Assembly (NCBI RefSeq): GCF_964204645.1
Contig: NC_134033.1
Span: forward strand, 2,353,631-2,417,630
Direction of reading: 5' to 3'
Length of the DNA: 64,000 nucleotides
Source of the DNA: Tubulanus polymorphus
Lineage: Eukaryota; Nemertea; Palaeonemertea; Tubulaniformes; Tubulanidae
Notes under the pieces: model-generated
The model's input: only the letters and a program-made list of their open reading frames with translations
Told to the model about the DNA's origin: nothing
Database searches by the model: none
Position numbers and translations under genes: made by a program
Shown here: positions 10,249 to 23,001 of the stretch, one piece after another
How positions within the stretch are numbered: the stretch's first letter is position 1
How the letters are laid out: each line of letters starts with the position of its first letter

Positions 10249-12778
10249 ATCTTAAAATCAAAACATACCTCAGCGTTAAATAGAACCCGCTAAATATTAT
10301 TTTGACCAAAACCTGGCTTTTCGTCTCCGCACAAATAAACATCATCGTTAACTTACGAATCATGTTGTTGATGCTCAGCGTTGTATGATCCGTTAAAACG
10401 GCACCTGTATTAAAGACATTCACAGAAAAAAATGGAACTACGTAGCACATTTAAGGGCACTATAACAGCTGCCACACTGGGAGTACCCTTTTGCGGGTAT
10501 GGTACCCGTTGTATTGGGTCATCAATGGTACCCTCCCCCTAAAGGTAAAATGCCAATCCACAGGGTGAAATTAAGAACCTTTCAAACAAAGGGTATACCA
10601 GGTATCACCCGCAATAGTGATGTTAAGAACCACATTAGATCAAGGGTACTGCAGTCACCTAAAGAATAGATTTATCGTAAAAGTAAAAAATTCGACCTCG
10701 AAAATCAACATCAGTTGATGGCCGTTCCGTCGAACCGTGTTCAGAACTTACTCACGTGTTTGGTAGAACTGGCCTCAGTAGTTATGCTCGCTCCATCGAA
10801 CTGCCTCTTTAAATAATGCCAACCCGATCGATAACTCGCCAACATCATGATATCAATGTTGCGTTTGTTCAGGCGCTGTAAGTGTGAAATTTGAATCATC
10901 TCTCATCCATCTACCGAAAAATTTCAACAATTTAAAAGCAGCTGGCAAAAATTGAAATTAGCTGAAATCGGAGTAATATTTGTTTCCGATATCTATTTCA
11001 TATCCATAGAATAAACGAATTTTACTAAAAATTCAGATAACATCGTGAAATACGACTTTCTCTGCGTAGAAAGGCGTCTTTCCCCCCGATAGACGTTATA
11101 TACATGTACAGACCCCTCTGAGCAACAAATAGTAAATCAATAAACAGTAAACCTTGCGTAAGTCGGATCGGCGAAAGTCGGATAATTACGGAAACGGCGG
11201 GCATGGATCTCGACGGAAAATCGAATTTTGAATTAAAGAAGAAAATATCTGAATTTATGTCGAAATAATCACTCGCCATATAATCGGCAATAATATTCAT
11301 CAATCGTAAATGATTTTATGTTGAGATATATCCCAACTGAAAATAAGATTTTTATTTCTCGTAAATGATGTCCCCAGGACGCTTCCGTAGATAATCGCTT
11401 ACATCGGATTTATAATATTGATGGCCCGATTGTTCCTTCTCTTTTTCAGCGAAAAAATTATATTCGAAAGTCGGATTTCATATAAGTCGGAAATTCGTAA
11501 CACTTTTCTTCGTCCCAAAATAAGATTTCAGTTAAAATCCCTCGTCGAAAGTCGAAGGGCTATTTTCCTGCCATTGCAGTTTGATTTTTTCCCTGTTCCG
11601 ACCCGTGTTCCTGGCTTGAAATGGACCCCCCGTCTTTATTTTCAATCTAGTAACTTGTCAAAGTTATGTTCATCTTAATTTTCAACCTCGTGATTTGCAA
11701 AGAAGTTAGTTATTTTTTTCCATTTTTCCGATCAAATGAATCAAATTCATAAAAATTGTCACTGCATTTTTATATCTTTCAGCAGTCCTTACGAGGCTTT
11801 ATACAGGAGATACTCAAATAATAATTTAGAAATAAACATTTAATTTCATATTTAATTTCCCTTCCATTTTGAAACGCCTATTATAAAGATATCGTAATTT
11901 TTCCCCCTCGCCCTCCAATTTTTTCTCTTGAAAAAATCCGTGCTTCAAAATTTGTGGGGGGGGGGGGGACTGCACCCTGCCTATGAACGACCGACCCCGA
12001 TTCTACCAACGTTTTCACGTAAAAAAAAGCCAAAACAATTACATTGTTTGACGTAGATTTTACGCGACGTCAAAACAATCAAATTATGAGGATACAGATT
12101 TCTGTTTTGTCACAAATCGGCTGGAGGAAAATAAGGTTCAGATTCAGATTCAATTTTTATCGTTCACAAATTTTACAATTCGCATCGAACAAAAATATAC
12201 ATCGATTATTGATAAATAAAAAATGACGGTATAACAGCGTGGGGAGTTCACAGTTTACAATTTGATTTGAGCATATTCGAATAAATCTAGAAAGATTTAT
12301 CGAGAATTCCTTGATCTTTTGTACAGAAAAGGGAGTTCATATTTTCAAAATTTGAAGCTGACCAAAATCTTCTAGGGATTAGTTTTAATGTCCCTGATCA
12401 ACCATCGCTTACACAGTACGGTAATATATATTTAAAAAAAAAAACTTTAAAATAATTTTAGAATAATTTTTTTCCAATGCAATCCTATACCGATCGATAC
12501 TCGCGTATCGAATTTCCACGCACTTTATTTTTGAATAGGTAATTCAAGATATATTTTCAGTTTGTTCAGTTTGGCTCAAAATGGAGACGTTTTGAAGCGT
12601 GATCCATCAGTAAACGCAGGAAATATAAGTACGTAAATCATACAGCGAAGTGAATTGGTATCAATTTTCATTTCCGTTTGACAACGTCACCCGGTACTAA
12701 TCCGATCCTCTACAGCCTCTATCCTACAACTTCCCCGATTTGAATGGAACCTACCGGGACCAAAGTCATACGAGTGAA

Positions 12779-12945
12779 CGCGAGAATGAATCCCACAATA
12801 ATTGAGCCAAAATGCCGCAATTTTTTTGAATATTCGAAATGTAATATATCGGGCGTAGTTTTTAGCCGAAACGTCGCTCAAATATGTATACATTTCAATT
12901 TAACAACTCTGCATTTTTGGCTCAATTATTGTGGGATTTCTCGCG
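12779..12945. repeat. Palindromic element, copy B
   Basis: Same inverted-repeat element as at 6,779-6,945, carried along by the segmental duplication. The central GAGCCAAAATGC/GCATTTTTGGCTC segments are perfectly complementary apart from one base. Confidence 0.65.
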
Positions 12946-13208
12946 TTTAAATTCATCATACACGAATATTGTGTGGTTATCGACCTTTCATACAAGTTTC
13001 ATTGTATATTCAACGCAATAATGCAAGCAGACTTTATGAATATCAAACGAGAGACCTAAGTTGTTGCGGTACGAATTAAGGTCGGAATCCGAAGGTTGAG
13101 TGCTTCAAAATCCATTCGAACAAATTTGTTCTCACGTCGAGGGGACTTTTAACACGTAGCTACCAGCGGCGTCGATCAAAAGTAGTTTAGATATGGTACC
13201 AAACGCTC

Positions 13209-13310
13209 CTGGATCCAGTTCCACAGTTGTGAGTTGAGATTTGACTCAGAGTTAATTCATCGAAAATGAGCTGATTTCAACTCGGAGTAGTTAACTCTGA
13301 CTGTGGACCC
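13209..13310. repeat. Palindromic element, family F1 (duplicated copy)
   Basis: Copy of the element at 7,212 carried by the segmental duplication. Confidence 0.6.
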
Positions 13311-14224
13311 GAACCCGCTTATTCGAAGATACTGGGGAACTCCTGATTCGAATATTCTCGGAGCTACCCGCGCAATTGTTACCTCGCTTGCCGAGATAAA
13401 CAAAGCCCGACAAGCGAGATTGACTAGGTGGGGACGAATCCCGACTGAACCACACCGACCTCGGCTACCAGTGCCCGCTCTAGACCAGCCGGGTTCATCG
13501 AGGTTTTAATCCTAAAATAAGAGTCAAACTGTTTTTTTTCTTGCAGTTACACAAACTACGGCAAAACGTTGTCAGGGGCTGGGCGGCCACTTATATTCTA
13601 TCCCTAACGTGCACGTTGTTTTCCCCGACTTGATCTGCAAGGATCCAATCGACACAAGTCAACAAATACGTAAGACATAGACAGAAACGGTGATTTTACG
13701 CATAATCTGACCTTCTCAACAAATATCCCTGACTTTTAGCTCTTTTCTTCACAAAATTCCCTGACTTTAAAAAAAAAGAAGTTTTCCCTGATTTCCAGGT
13801 GAGCGGCGCCCTGGTTAAGAATAGTAATCAAATAAAATGGCTAACAAACAAATTATTTCGTTAAAGTTAATTACAATTCATTTATCTTTTATTTTAGACA
13901 AATATTTACACATATCTATATAATATCTCATTATTTTGTGGTTTTTATAATAATAGTAATAATATTAATAATAATACATGTATTTATATTTTTTTTCTTT
14001 CTTACATATATATTTGGCTGGCCGTAAAGTGTAGCACAATTAATTAATAATGTTATCGATTTAAAAAAATGTCCAACTTTATTTCTAGAGCCAGGAGCGA
14101 AGATAGTGACACTGACTTAACTGCCAGGGTCAGCACAGATAAGGTCTGTATAAAAAGAATGAAGACACAAGATGACTTGTTTCCTACACAGTAAACTCTG
14201 CCTTACTCAAGCAGTGCTGTAAAT

Positions 14225-14560
14225 TGAGTTGAGAATCAGGGAACTCGATTGCTGTCAATATTTCACCGAGTTGACAATCAGGGAACTCGGTAGCGTTTTT
14301 GGTTGGATCGCTGTCAACATTTTGCGAGGGTACACTGTAGCGTGTCGAGACTACTGTCAATATTTCAACGAGTTGACAATCAGGGAACTCGGTAGCGTGT
14401 CGAGACTACTGTCAATATTTCAACGAGTTGACAATCAGGGAACTCGGTAGCGTGTTGAGACCGCTGTAAATACTTCAACGAGTTGACAATCAGGGAACTC
14501 GGTAGCGTGTTGAGACTGCTGTAAATATTTTACCGAGTTGAGAATCAGAGAGATTAAAGG
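14225..14560. repeat. Minisatellite, copy B (contracted)
   Basis: Same unit as at 8,215-8,745 but with two higher-order units missing. Confidence 0.8.
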
Positions 14561-15002
14561 TTTTCCAAATATGTCTTAGTCCTAAGGCAGAGTCTTCTGT
14601 ATACGCAGGAGTCCTCTCAATTTCTTTTTCTTAAAGACACAAACTTAATCCGTTTTTTGGATTAAACCGAACCCGAATCTATCCTAAAACCGGGTTCGAC
14701 TTGTATCTCCGCGTACATGCAGGTCATCAACGTGGTACACAGGGGTTTTAAAAATAACATTCAACATTTTCTAATCACGTCAAGGGGCGCGAGTAGCGTT
14801 TAAAAGAGAACGACGACGATCACCGGTCCTCATCGTGTAGATAATAAATAAAAAACTTTTTTTTTCGTTCAATATCCAGGGTTCTTATCGATCAGGGGGA
14901 TAAAAAGATTCCCTCGATCCGGGTTCCACAGATCGGAGTCACAAGATTCAACTCTACAGCGACGTTTCTTTTAATTCTCACGATATTTCCGTGACCCTCG
15001 AC

Positions 15003-15440
15003 CAAAAATTCCCTGATTGAACTATAAGATATCCTCAGTGGGGACTATCAAGAGGTTCCTTGTGTCACTTGTCACCAGCAAGAACAACAAGACACCAAAA
15101 ATTCAAATTCCCTGATTAAATTATAAGATATCCTCAGTGAGGGATGTTTCTTATCGAGAGGTTCCTCGTGTCACTCGTCACCAGCAAGAACGACAAGACA
15201 TCAAAAATTCAAATTCCCTGATTGAATTATAAGATATCCTCAGTGGAGGCTGTTTCTTATCAAGAGGTTCATTGTGTCACTCGTCACCAGCAAGAACAAG
15301 ACACCAAAAATTCAAATATCCAAATTAAGTCATAAGATTAGATAGCCTCGGTGAGGGCTGTTTCTTATCAAGAGGTTCCTCTGCGTCACTTGTTACCAAC
15401 AAAAACAACAAGAAACCAAAAATTCAGTTCAAATTGCCTC
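15003..15440. repeat. 106-bp minisatellite family, about 4 copies
   Basis: Tandem units with ATAAGATATCCTCAGTG and TCACCAGCAAGAACAACAAG segments lie at the right end of segmental copy B. Confidence 0.75.
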
Positions 15441-15598
15441 ATTTCTAAGGAAACAGTTTGAATAAGTCCCTAGTTTACCCTGCAGGGAAAAATAATCATC
15501 GAGTCTAGTTGCATAGACTGGTTAACTTCAACCCGATGGTTTACTCAATTGAAAACAAATTCAGTTTAGTCCCTTATTTTCCCTGATCCTTTAGAACC

Positions 15599-15695
15599 CT
15601 GGCGCCGGTTTTAAAGACGGATACTAACTTTAACCCGAGGGCAAACCCAATTCAATTTGAATTGAGATAACACCAGTCTATAAAACTGAGCCCTG
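15599..15695. repeat. Palindromic element, family F5 (worn)
   Basis: The left end GGCGCCGGTTTTAAAGACGG and the right end CAGTCTATAAAACTGAGCCC are imperfect inverted copies. Similar ends occur at 25,727-25,817. Confidence 0.45.
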
Positions 15696-16196
15696 AAAAT
15701 CGTACACGACCACCGAGTTCAAACGTGGCCCGCTAAAATATCCGTCTGCCATACGCTCGCCGCGTCGACAGCTACAAATAGAGAAAAACCAAACCGCATG
15801 CAGATGAAAATTCCGACGACTAAATATAAATTCACGACGCGAGACGCGCGCTTGCGCCGAGCGTATTACGTAATATCCAACAACAGCAACAACAACGGTA
15901 AGCGTTTAAAAAATCCGTCTGCCTAAAATTCCGAAGACGTACCTCCGCGCGACCTTGAAAACCGTCATCGGCCACGACCAGACGTAGTCTACTACCTATA
16001 TACAAATCACACGCGAATCCCGAACATTTTTTTCCTCTCAACTCGAATCCTCTAAAGTCCGCGTCGCTTTTCCCGACCGAAATTAAATCGTCAATTTTTA
16101 CTCGCGAAATATATTCTTCTTTCTTCTATCGTCAGTTCGTTTTTGTTTTTTTTGTTTTCCGAAGTCCGTTCCCGTCGGTGGCGCCGATATTCGCGT

Positions 16197-16913
16197 TCAG
16201 ACGGCCGTGTGCGATTTTTCTACGATCGGTCGCGCGTACTCCACGAAGTCGTCGATCAAAACCGGCCACGCGCCTGAAAAAAAATACGGAGACAATGTTT
16301 CAAAATTCGTTGAATCTGCACGACCCAGTTCCACAGTTGTGAGTTTTCACAGTTTGATTGATTAAGTTTTGCCAGAGCAAACAAAGCGCTAAAAAAATAT
16401 CAAGACACAAGTTTCGACTTTGTTTGACAATATGTCACATTGACATCCATTTCACTTGAAAAGTCACGTAGCATGAAAATCAATTCTAATTCTGGACCCA
16501 ATTCCACATTAAAATTTTAAACCTAAATCAGGGGCTCAAATATCAACTGACATTTCACCACCTTCAAAATTCGAATGTGCCCTCCAAAAAGTCAGGAAAC
16601 GTTTTTTCAAAGAAAAACGAATATCTCAAAGTGACTAAAAATAAATCCAAATGTGTCTGTCCTGATACGGGCAGAAACTCCTAAATTTTCCATGGGTGGA
16701 CCACCAGGACGCTACCAGTGTTTCCCTTGCAGTCCCCGTATCGCGAAATCTGCCCTTTACAAATTAAGTGCCCATTCCAATTTTGAAGTCCACTCCTTCA
16801 AAGAACCCTTGAAGCAGTACCCAGTATGGCGGAGTTTACTCGTCCCAGCCACAGTTGTGAGTTAACTTCAATCAACAATTGTTGAACTGGGTCCTTATTC
16901 AGGGTCCCGAGGG

Positions 16914-16958
<45 letters not shown>

Positions 16959-19900
16959 TATGATCAGTCATTCCAGAATTCAAGGACTTTTCGAGGAATT
17001 TTCAAGGAGAAAATTTCAAATTTCGATGAGTGTATACATCACTCTCATATCCCAATCACAGTACAACACTCCTCCCTAATTGGTTCTGTTGATCTTGGCA
17101 AACCATTAATTCAGTGGAATCTGTACTTATTAGGCCTTTTACCGCTAACTACTAGGCTTAAAACCTGAAAACTTTCTAGTTGCTAATTTCTCCAAATTCA
17201 AGGAGTTTTAAAGGACTTTTGAGCATTTTTCTCACTTTTTATGCGGATGAAAAACATTTTTGGTTTAGAAGTTTTCAAGGAACCGTAAGGACGACCCTGT
17301 TATTAAAGCCCCCCGGAAGGAATTGAATAAAATAGATTTCGAAACGAACCCTCCTCGTCGTAGTTACTCATGTTATCGTCGATTTGTTGACTAAAATCTA
17401 ATAAGAGATTCCAAGTATCTTTCGGGATCGCGCGTTTGTGATGTTCCTACGAACGAGAAATAAACAAAATATCAATTTCATTCGCCATCAGATGGACGTG
17501 AATTTTGCCGATTAATGATCAAATAGGCCTACATTTTCACAAGGTTTCATAAACCCTTTCAGTGCGGACTAATTAATACCCTATAGTGCTGGAGATAATT
17601 TAAAAATTTTGAAAAATTCCATCCTAATGTGTTGAATAATGGGAATACCACTTAGCGCGTCTACACCGCGGCACGGTGTATGGTTCATTACTAATACTTC
17701 ACTATGTTTGACAGGTGCTGCCATCTCTCAAGAGAGATAATTACTAATTACATCAATACACCGCAGTGCGGTGTACTAGCAAAATCCATCACCGATTTAT
17801 ACACCGCACTGCGGTGTATACGCACTGAAAGGGTTCAATTAAAACGGCATTAAAAGATTTTTTTTGCGTTCGACGAGAGATTATACCTCTAAAAACTGAC
17901 ACCATAGATCTAAGAATCGAAATCTGCCACGTAGAACTATATTCCAGTAAGCTATAGCCATATCCAAATCTGAAATGCAAATAATAAACGACATCTACAT
18001 ATAAACCATGAGCCTTACCATCATAAAATCATCCAAATATCTTTTCATAAATCATTCCCTCTGAAGACCTTTCTAGAAATGATGGCTGCCTCTATAAATC
18101 CCCCCCATGACAACATCAAATTATCCAAATATCTTTTCATTCATTCCCTCTAAAGACCTTTCTAGAAAAGATGGCAGCCTCTATAAATCCCCTTATGACA
18201 TCATCAAATTTTCCAAACATCTTTTCATTCATTCCCTCTAAAGACCTTTCTAGAAAAGATGGCTGCCTCTATAAATCCCTCTATGACATCATCAAATTAC
18301 GCGGCTATTTCATCCCTAGAAAACGTGGTTGCATTCATAAATCCCCCTATGACATCATTGAATTATCCGAATTTTCGATCGATTGATGCTTCCAGAAAAG
18401 ATGGCCGACTTCATAAATCCCCCTATGACACCATGAAATTGCCTGCTGATGATTTGAATTTCAATTCAATTCAATAAAATCTTTATTGCATGAAGCAATG
18501 AGAATCCAGAAAAGTCAAATGCCTTCATCAAAATCCCCTTTATTGACATCATTTTCTAAACTCGAATTACGGAGTTTTTTTATGATCAGCGAATACTGAT
18601 ATGCAGGTTTCCATGACCCTGTTTTCATTCTTCACTTAATCCCTCCGGGCGACCGTATTTTACGCTTACCTAATCCTTTTTGACCGGGATTTTTCGCGTA
18701 ATTAAACGTGAACTGATAAAAATCTTTGAACTTCAAAACGTCTTTGATCTCGTTCTCTAGCGTGTTGCACTTCGTTTTTAGTTTCTCGATCGCGTCGCAG
18801 CTGAAACGATGAACGAACGAACGAAACGATAAATAGGTCAGAAAATCGACGAGCTCAACCTTGAAAAACAGTTCAGTTAACCGCGTACACGAATAGGCCT
18901 AATAACAGATATCCAAGTTCGATGGATCAGACCTGACTTGATTGTTGTTACAACCATAAACTACAGTCGGGGTCCCTTTTCAGGGAGATTTTAAGGAGAA
19001 AATTTCAAATTGCCAGGAGCGTATGTATCAGTATCAGCCCCCGGAAAATTGCCCCCTAGACAATCGCCCCCCAAATTAAATCTTTTTAATCTTAAAGTAA
19101 CACAGATATTTACTTAAAATTAATTACACAAAGTGAACTAATTCTAGCTAATTACTCTAGGACTGATTTAAAGTTTTTGATTGGCTAAAGTAACTCTAAA
19201 ACTAATTCCAATAAATCGGCCAACGTTAACTAATGCACTAATAAGTGGACTAATTAAGTTTCCTTTAATTTGGTAAGTGAATTATAATTACACAAGGACT
19301 GATTTAAAGTTTTTGATCTGCACACAACATCAGTAATTCTATATAATATAAATCTATATTCAATAATATACAAATGAATTTCCAAGTAAAGTATTTAGGT
19401 GGTATTAATCCAAATCGAAAAGAATTTTATTCGGGGGGGGGGGGGGGGGCAATTGTCCTAGAATCGTATGTATCAGTTCCATATCCTGATTACTGTAGAC
19501 TCCTCCTAAATCGTTACCGTTTATCTCGGTAAACAGTTCATTCAGTGATATTGTAAGTAAATATAATCCTTTACACTAACCAACCAACCTTTGGTTTCTA
19601 ATTCAGTAACCGCATACTGCGTGTATTAGGCCTACGAATACTGCTGACTAGGCCTAAAACCTAAACATTTTGAAATTGCCAATTACTCGAAAACTCAAGG
19701 GGTTTTCAATGACTTTGCGAGTTGATGTGCACTACGTCATTAATATTTGCGTTGCAAAATAACAACAATTACAATAATGAATTTTAGCGTGTATTTTGTG
19801 ATTAGATATATTTCATAGGTTTTATTTTCTTAATAAATCTTAATAATCATTTTTGATAGAATGTGCACTACGTCATCGATATACCTGGTTGCCTGTCAAT

Positions 19901-22900
19901 TCAATTAAATTATCGATATATTCAAATCCACAATAACTTTATCAACCATTATGATGTAATAATTCTATATCATTTTATCGTTGACGATATGAAGCGATTT
20001 ATTTTTTCAAGGCGTCAATAAACTTTCAAGTTAAGTTTTTTTTTTTACTCGTTTCATACTGACCCTAACTCGGTCATTCCGTTGTAGAATTCTTCCTTCG
20101 TGAATTCGCATTGCGTCGCCGCCTTGAATTTCCACGCGATGATCAACACGACTCGGTTCTCCGGTTGGAGACCGAGGTCGTTCAGTAGTTTGATTATTCC
20201 TTCAGACGTAATCTTCTCCTCTTCTTCGTGAGGATCTGAAAATCACACGTGCACGATGACATCATAGGGGGATTCATAGCAGATGTAACTACAGCTAAAG
20301 GGTCTAAAGAACCAATATTACTAGACAATTTGAGATGTCATAGGGGGATTCATAGACTAAGAGGTAGCCATGTTTTCTGGGAATGTCATAGGGGGATTTA
20401 TGGAGGCAGGCATAATTTCTAGAAGTGTTTAAGAAACATTTTGATGATGTCATAGGGGGATTTATAGAGGCAGGTGTAATTTCTACAAGTGTCTAATAGA
20501 CGATTTGATGATGTCATAGGGGGATTTATGGAGGCAGGCGTAATTTCTACAAGTGCCTAATAGACAATTTGATGATGTCATAGAAGGATTTATGGATGCA
20601 GACAATTTTTAGGGATGGGTTTCATGATAAAATCTTACAGACGCTATACGATGATGTCATAGGGGGACTTATGGAGGCAGATTATATCTTTTCTGGAAGG
20701 GTCTATATCATTCTGATGATGTCATAGGGGATTCATTGAAGCAGCTTTATACTATCACAGTGGATTTATGTAAAGAAAAATAAATTTTTGTTTTTTTTTT
20801 AGAAGAATTTTTCAATCAATAAGAGTTACTCTAACGAACATTTTTTTTTGCTGGAAACCACAACGAACCTTTATATCGAGTGAAAGCCTGTTCGAGTTTC
20901 TTGCGATCCACTTTGTTCGGTTTGTATCGGTCGGGGGCCTGGAAGTAGTTGTCGCAAGCGGTCGCTAGTTTCCAGTCGTGCGACGTTAAACACTGAATCG
21001 CCGTGTCCTCGCGAGTGTTCGTGAACGCTATAAACTGCCTCACTTTCTCTCTCTGAGACGCCTTCAATTTATGCTGAAATCAATAAAAACCGTAGGTCAC
21101 CGTTTATAGTTGGGCAGGAGATATTTTGCCGACGCGGTATTTATTCCCGTTGATGCTATTTTTTGCCATCGGCGCGTTCTGATTGGCTAATCCACGCCGC
21201 GCACGCGCGCTGAGGTGCGCCACTTAGAAATTTCAAGGAAAGTGTGGATGACAGAGTTAGAGAAAATAGGAGCATAGAGCGGGATTCGAACCCGGACCAG
21301 CGCATTGCTAGTTTAACATCTCATCACCGCGTATAGTTTATTTGAGTGGTTACCTAATCGTTGGTGGTAAGCTAATCAGATGGGCTTTTTTGAAAACATC
21401 CGGGTCCGGTTGCTCAAAAGTTGGTTAAGAGTTAACCAGTGGATAGTTGATATGGTGACAATTGAAATTTCATTGTTACTATGGTATTTAAAGGCCGACA
21501 ATCTTGAACCAACTTTCGAGCAACTGGCCCCAGATCGTGAAACTAAACCACAGACAGCAGGGTTCGAACTAAGAAAAAAATCCACTAGTCAAAGGGGCAA
21601 GATGATTTCTAATTTCACAAGTCCGACTAAAAATCCATTAGTCCGATCGCGAATACAATAGTCCCGAACTGTCGGACTAGCGCTTAGTTCAAACCCCGGA
21701 CAAGGCACTGACTATGACTACATTTACCGAGCCACACCACCAGTCACCTTTACCTTTGACCTGCAGGGGCGGGTACATAGGCTAATCTAGGACTTGTCGA
21801 ACGCAAAAAAGAGCACCTTCATATTTGCAAAAAGGCAATATTAGGAATACTCAGGGTCTAACCGCACTACTCACAGGGGACCTGACGCAAAAAGTTTTTG
21901 ACTCCGGAATCATAGACATAGGTACTATGTATAAAAATATTTTTAGGATACTGGGGTCAAAAACTTCAGGTGTCAGGTCCCCGTGGCACTACTGCAGTTT
22001 TTAAGCGGCGCACCACAGTGGATGGAAAGGTGACCGTCCTTAGTAGTGTTGTTAGAGAATATCGTTTTGGTAAATGTACAAGGTTAGGTAAATAACTAAC
22101 TATTTAGGGACATTCTGAAGCGCATTCGCTACCAAAGTTTTTATCATAGAACGGTAGAAGTATCGGTGTTAATGTCTATTCATTAATGGATGAGACCTGT
22201 TTTTCTTGGATATTTTGCTTACTTTTTGGGGTACATACCTCATTTATGTCTTTACACAATGCCAAAAATCGCGGACAACAACTGAATATCCGATATATTT
22301 CCAGTTCTGTACCAATTAGATGGATTGGCAAAAAGACTCCTTAAGTCCAATTGAATGAGAGAGAAAATCCTCCATTTTGTGAAATTTCTTGAATTTTTAC
22401 ATTGTCACCATGCCTACGAAATGAAGTTATTTTTCTTGTGGGGTCTCAACAACTAAATCAGGGTGGCGAAGGCATGGTAACAATGTTCAAATCCAAGAAA
22501 TTTGACAAAATGGAGGATTTTCTCTCTCATTCAACTGGACTTAAGGAGTCTTTTTGCCAATCCATCTAATTGGTACAGAACTGGAAATATATCGGATATT
22601 CAGTTGTTGTCCGCGATTTTTGGCATTCTGTTAAGACATAAATGAGGTATGTACCCCAAAAAGTAAACAAAATATCCCAGAAAAACAGGTCTCATCAATT
22701 AATAAATAGACATTAGACCACGTAGATTTATTAGACTGAAAGGAGCCAGAGGAGGGGACAGCACCCCCCCCCCCCCCAAGTAAACAGCCCCAACTAAATT
22801 ATCGCTTCTGTCAAGGTTTGAACTTCGTTTCTTCGACATTTAAAACTCGAATCTAATAAAAAATGACAATCTATTGAAATAACCCGCTGGAGTTGAGTGG

Positions 22901-22940
22901 AACCCGAGTAATCGGTATTTATTCATCCAGTGTTTACCAT
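16197..22940 (-). CDS. DCUN1D1: DCN1-like protein (DCUN1D1/2 type), multi-exon
   Basis: This is a co-E3 scaffold that stimulates transfer of NEDD8 to cullins, acting with RBX1 and the N-acetylated UBE2M tail in nucleus and cytoplasm. I joined minus-strand exons 20869-21073, 20064-20235, 18670-18800, 17887-17969, 17350-17446 and 16197-16273; all splice phases agree. In order they give the UBA domain ([13 protein letters not shown] to [13 protein letters not shown]), the start of the PONY/DCUN1 domain ([31 protein letters not shown]), [76 protein letters not shown] and [15 protein letters not shown], ending HTAV and TGA. The total is about 255 residues, close to the 259 of human DCUN1D1. The initiator Met is probably alone in a first exon ending ATG|GTAAAC at 22,938; that exon is the least certain part. 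DCUN1D1 versus DCUN1D2 cannot be separated. Confidence 0.9.
16841..16894. repeat. Short F1-type palindrome
   Basis: Inverted ends CCACAGTTGTGAGTTAAC and its near-complement ending ACTGGGTCC, with a short centre. It lies in the last intron of the DCN1-like gene, between its two final exons. Confidence 0.45.
16913..16957. repeat. (TAA)n microsatellite
   Basis: About 15 uninterrupted TAA units. Confidence 0.9.
17554..17833. mobile_element. TTAA-type MITE (piggyBac-like ends), copy 1
   Basis: Terminal inverted repeats CCCTTTCAGTGCG / CGCACTGAAAGGG, 280 bp, with internal palindromes such as ACACCGCACTGCGGTGT. Its flanks (ATAA, TTCA) are slightly decayed from the TTAA seen at other copies. TTAA target plus CCC-starting ends is the piggyBac pattern; no transposase is present. 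It lies in an intron of the DCN1-like gene. Confidence 0.7.
18060..18440 (-). repeat. TGATGTCATAGGGGGATTTATGG-type minisatellite, about 5 units
   Basis: Units of about 87 bp contain, on this strand, the complement of a TCATAGGGGGATTTAT core and a CTTTTCTAGAAAGGTCTTT-like segment. The same core recurs at 20,262-20,760, 33,186-33,905, 50,190-50,480, 61,635-62,150 and 63,825-64,000. Confidence 0.8.
20262..20760 (+). repeat. TGATGTCATAGGGGGATTTATGG-type minisatellite, about 6 units
   Basis: Same unit as at 18,060 but in plus orientation, in the intron between exons 20869-21073 and 20064-20235 of the DCN1-like gene. Confidence 0.8.
21255..21320 (-). repeat. tRNA-like remnant (B box)
   Basis: The minus strand contains CCGGGTTCGAATCCCG, a textbook T-arm/B box, preceded by about 35 bases without a clear A box. 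It is most likely a piece of a tRNA-derived SINE rather than a working tRNA gene. Confidence 0.4.
21402..21531. repeat. Palindromic element, family F3 (GGTTGCTCAAAAGTTGGTTA ends)
   Basis: About 130 bp with ends GGGTCCGGTTGCTCAAAAGT and an inverted partner ending TCGAGCAACTGGCCCC. The same family occurs at 36,026-36,155 and 59,682-59,814. Confidence 0.7.
22170..22712. mobile_element. Long foldback element (arms about 240 bp, loop about 50 bp)
   Basis: The left arm (about 22,170-22,423) and right arm (about 22,470-22,712) are near-perfect inverted copies over their whole length. Matching segments include AATGAGAGAGAAAATCCTCC against its complement GGAGGATTTTCTCTCTCATT. Transcribed RNA would form a very stable hairpin. 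It has no ORF. Confidence 0.8.
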
Positions 22941-23001
22941 TTTTCAGCATCGACATCAAAACCGGAAGTCCTACGCTTTACCAGGCTGCCGCGCATGCGC
23001 G
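22938..23001 (-). promoter_or_regulatory. Candidate promoter and first exon of the DCN1-like gene
   Basis: A perfect NRF1-type palindrome CGCGCATGCGCG (22,990-23,001) and an ETS core ACCGGAAGT (22,961-22,969) lie 20-60 bases upstream, on the minus strand, of an ATG followed directly by a GTAAAC donor. NRF1 plus ETS sites are typical of housekeeping promoters. Two out-of-frame ATGs precede the candidate start, which weakens the exact exon call. Confidence 0.45.

Larger units (their letters stand above)
9529..15140. repeat. Tandem segmental duplication, copy B
   Basis: Second copy of the block above, in the same orientation and directly downstream. Its internal minisatellite (14,220-14,560) is shorter than copy A's. 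It carries an extra 166-bp stretch with a run of about 14 G at 11,957-11,970. It runs into a 106-bp tandem repeat at 15,003-15,440 that is barely present in copy A. Confidence 0.85.
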
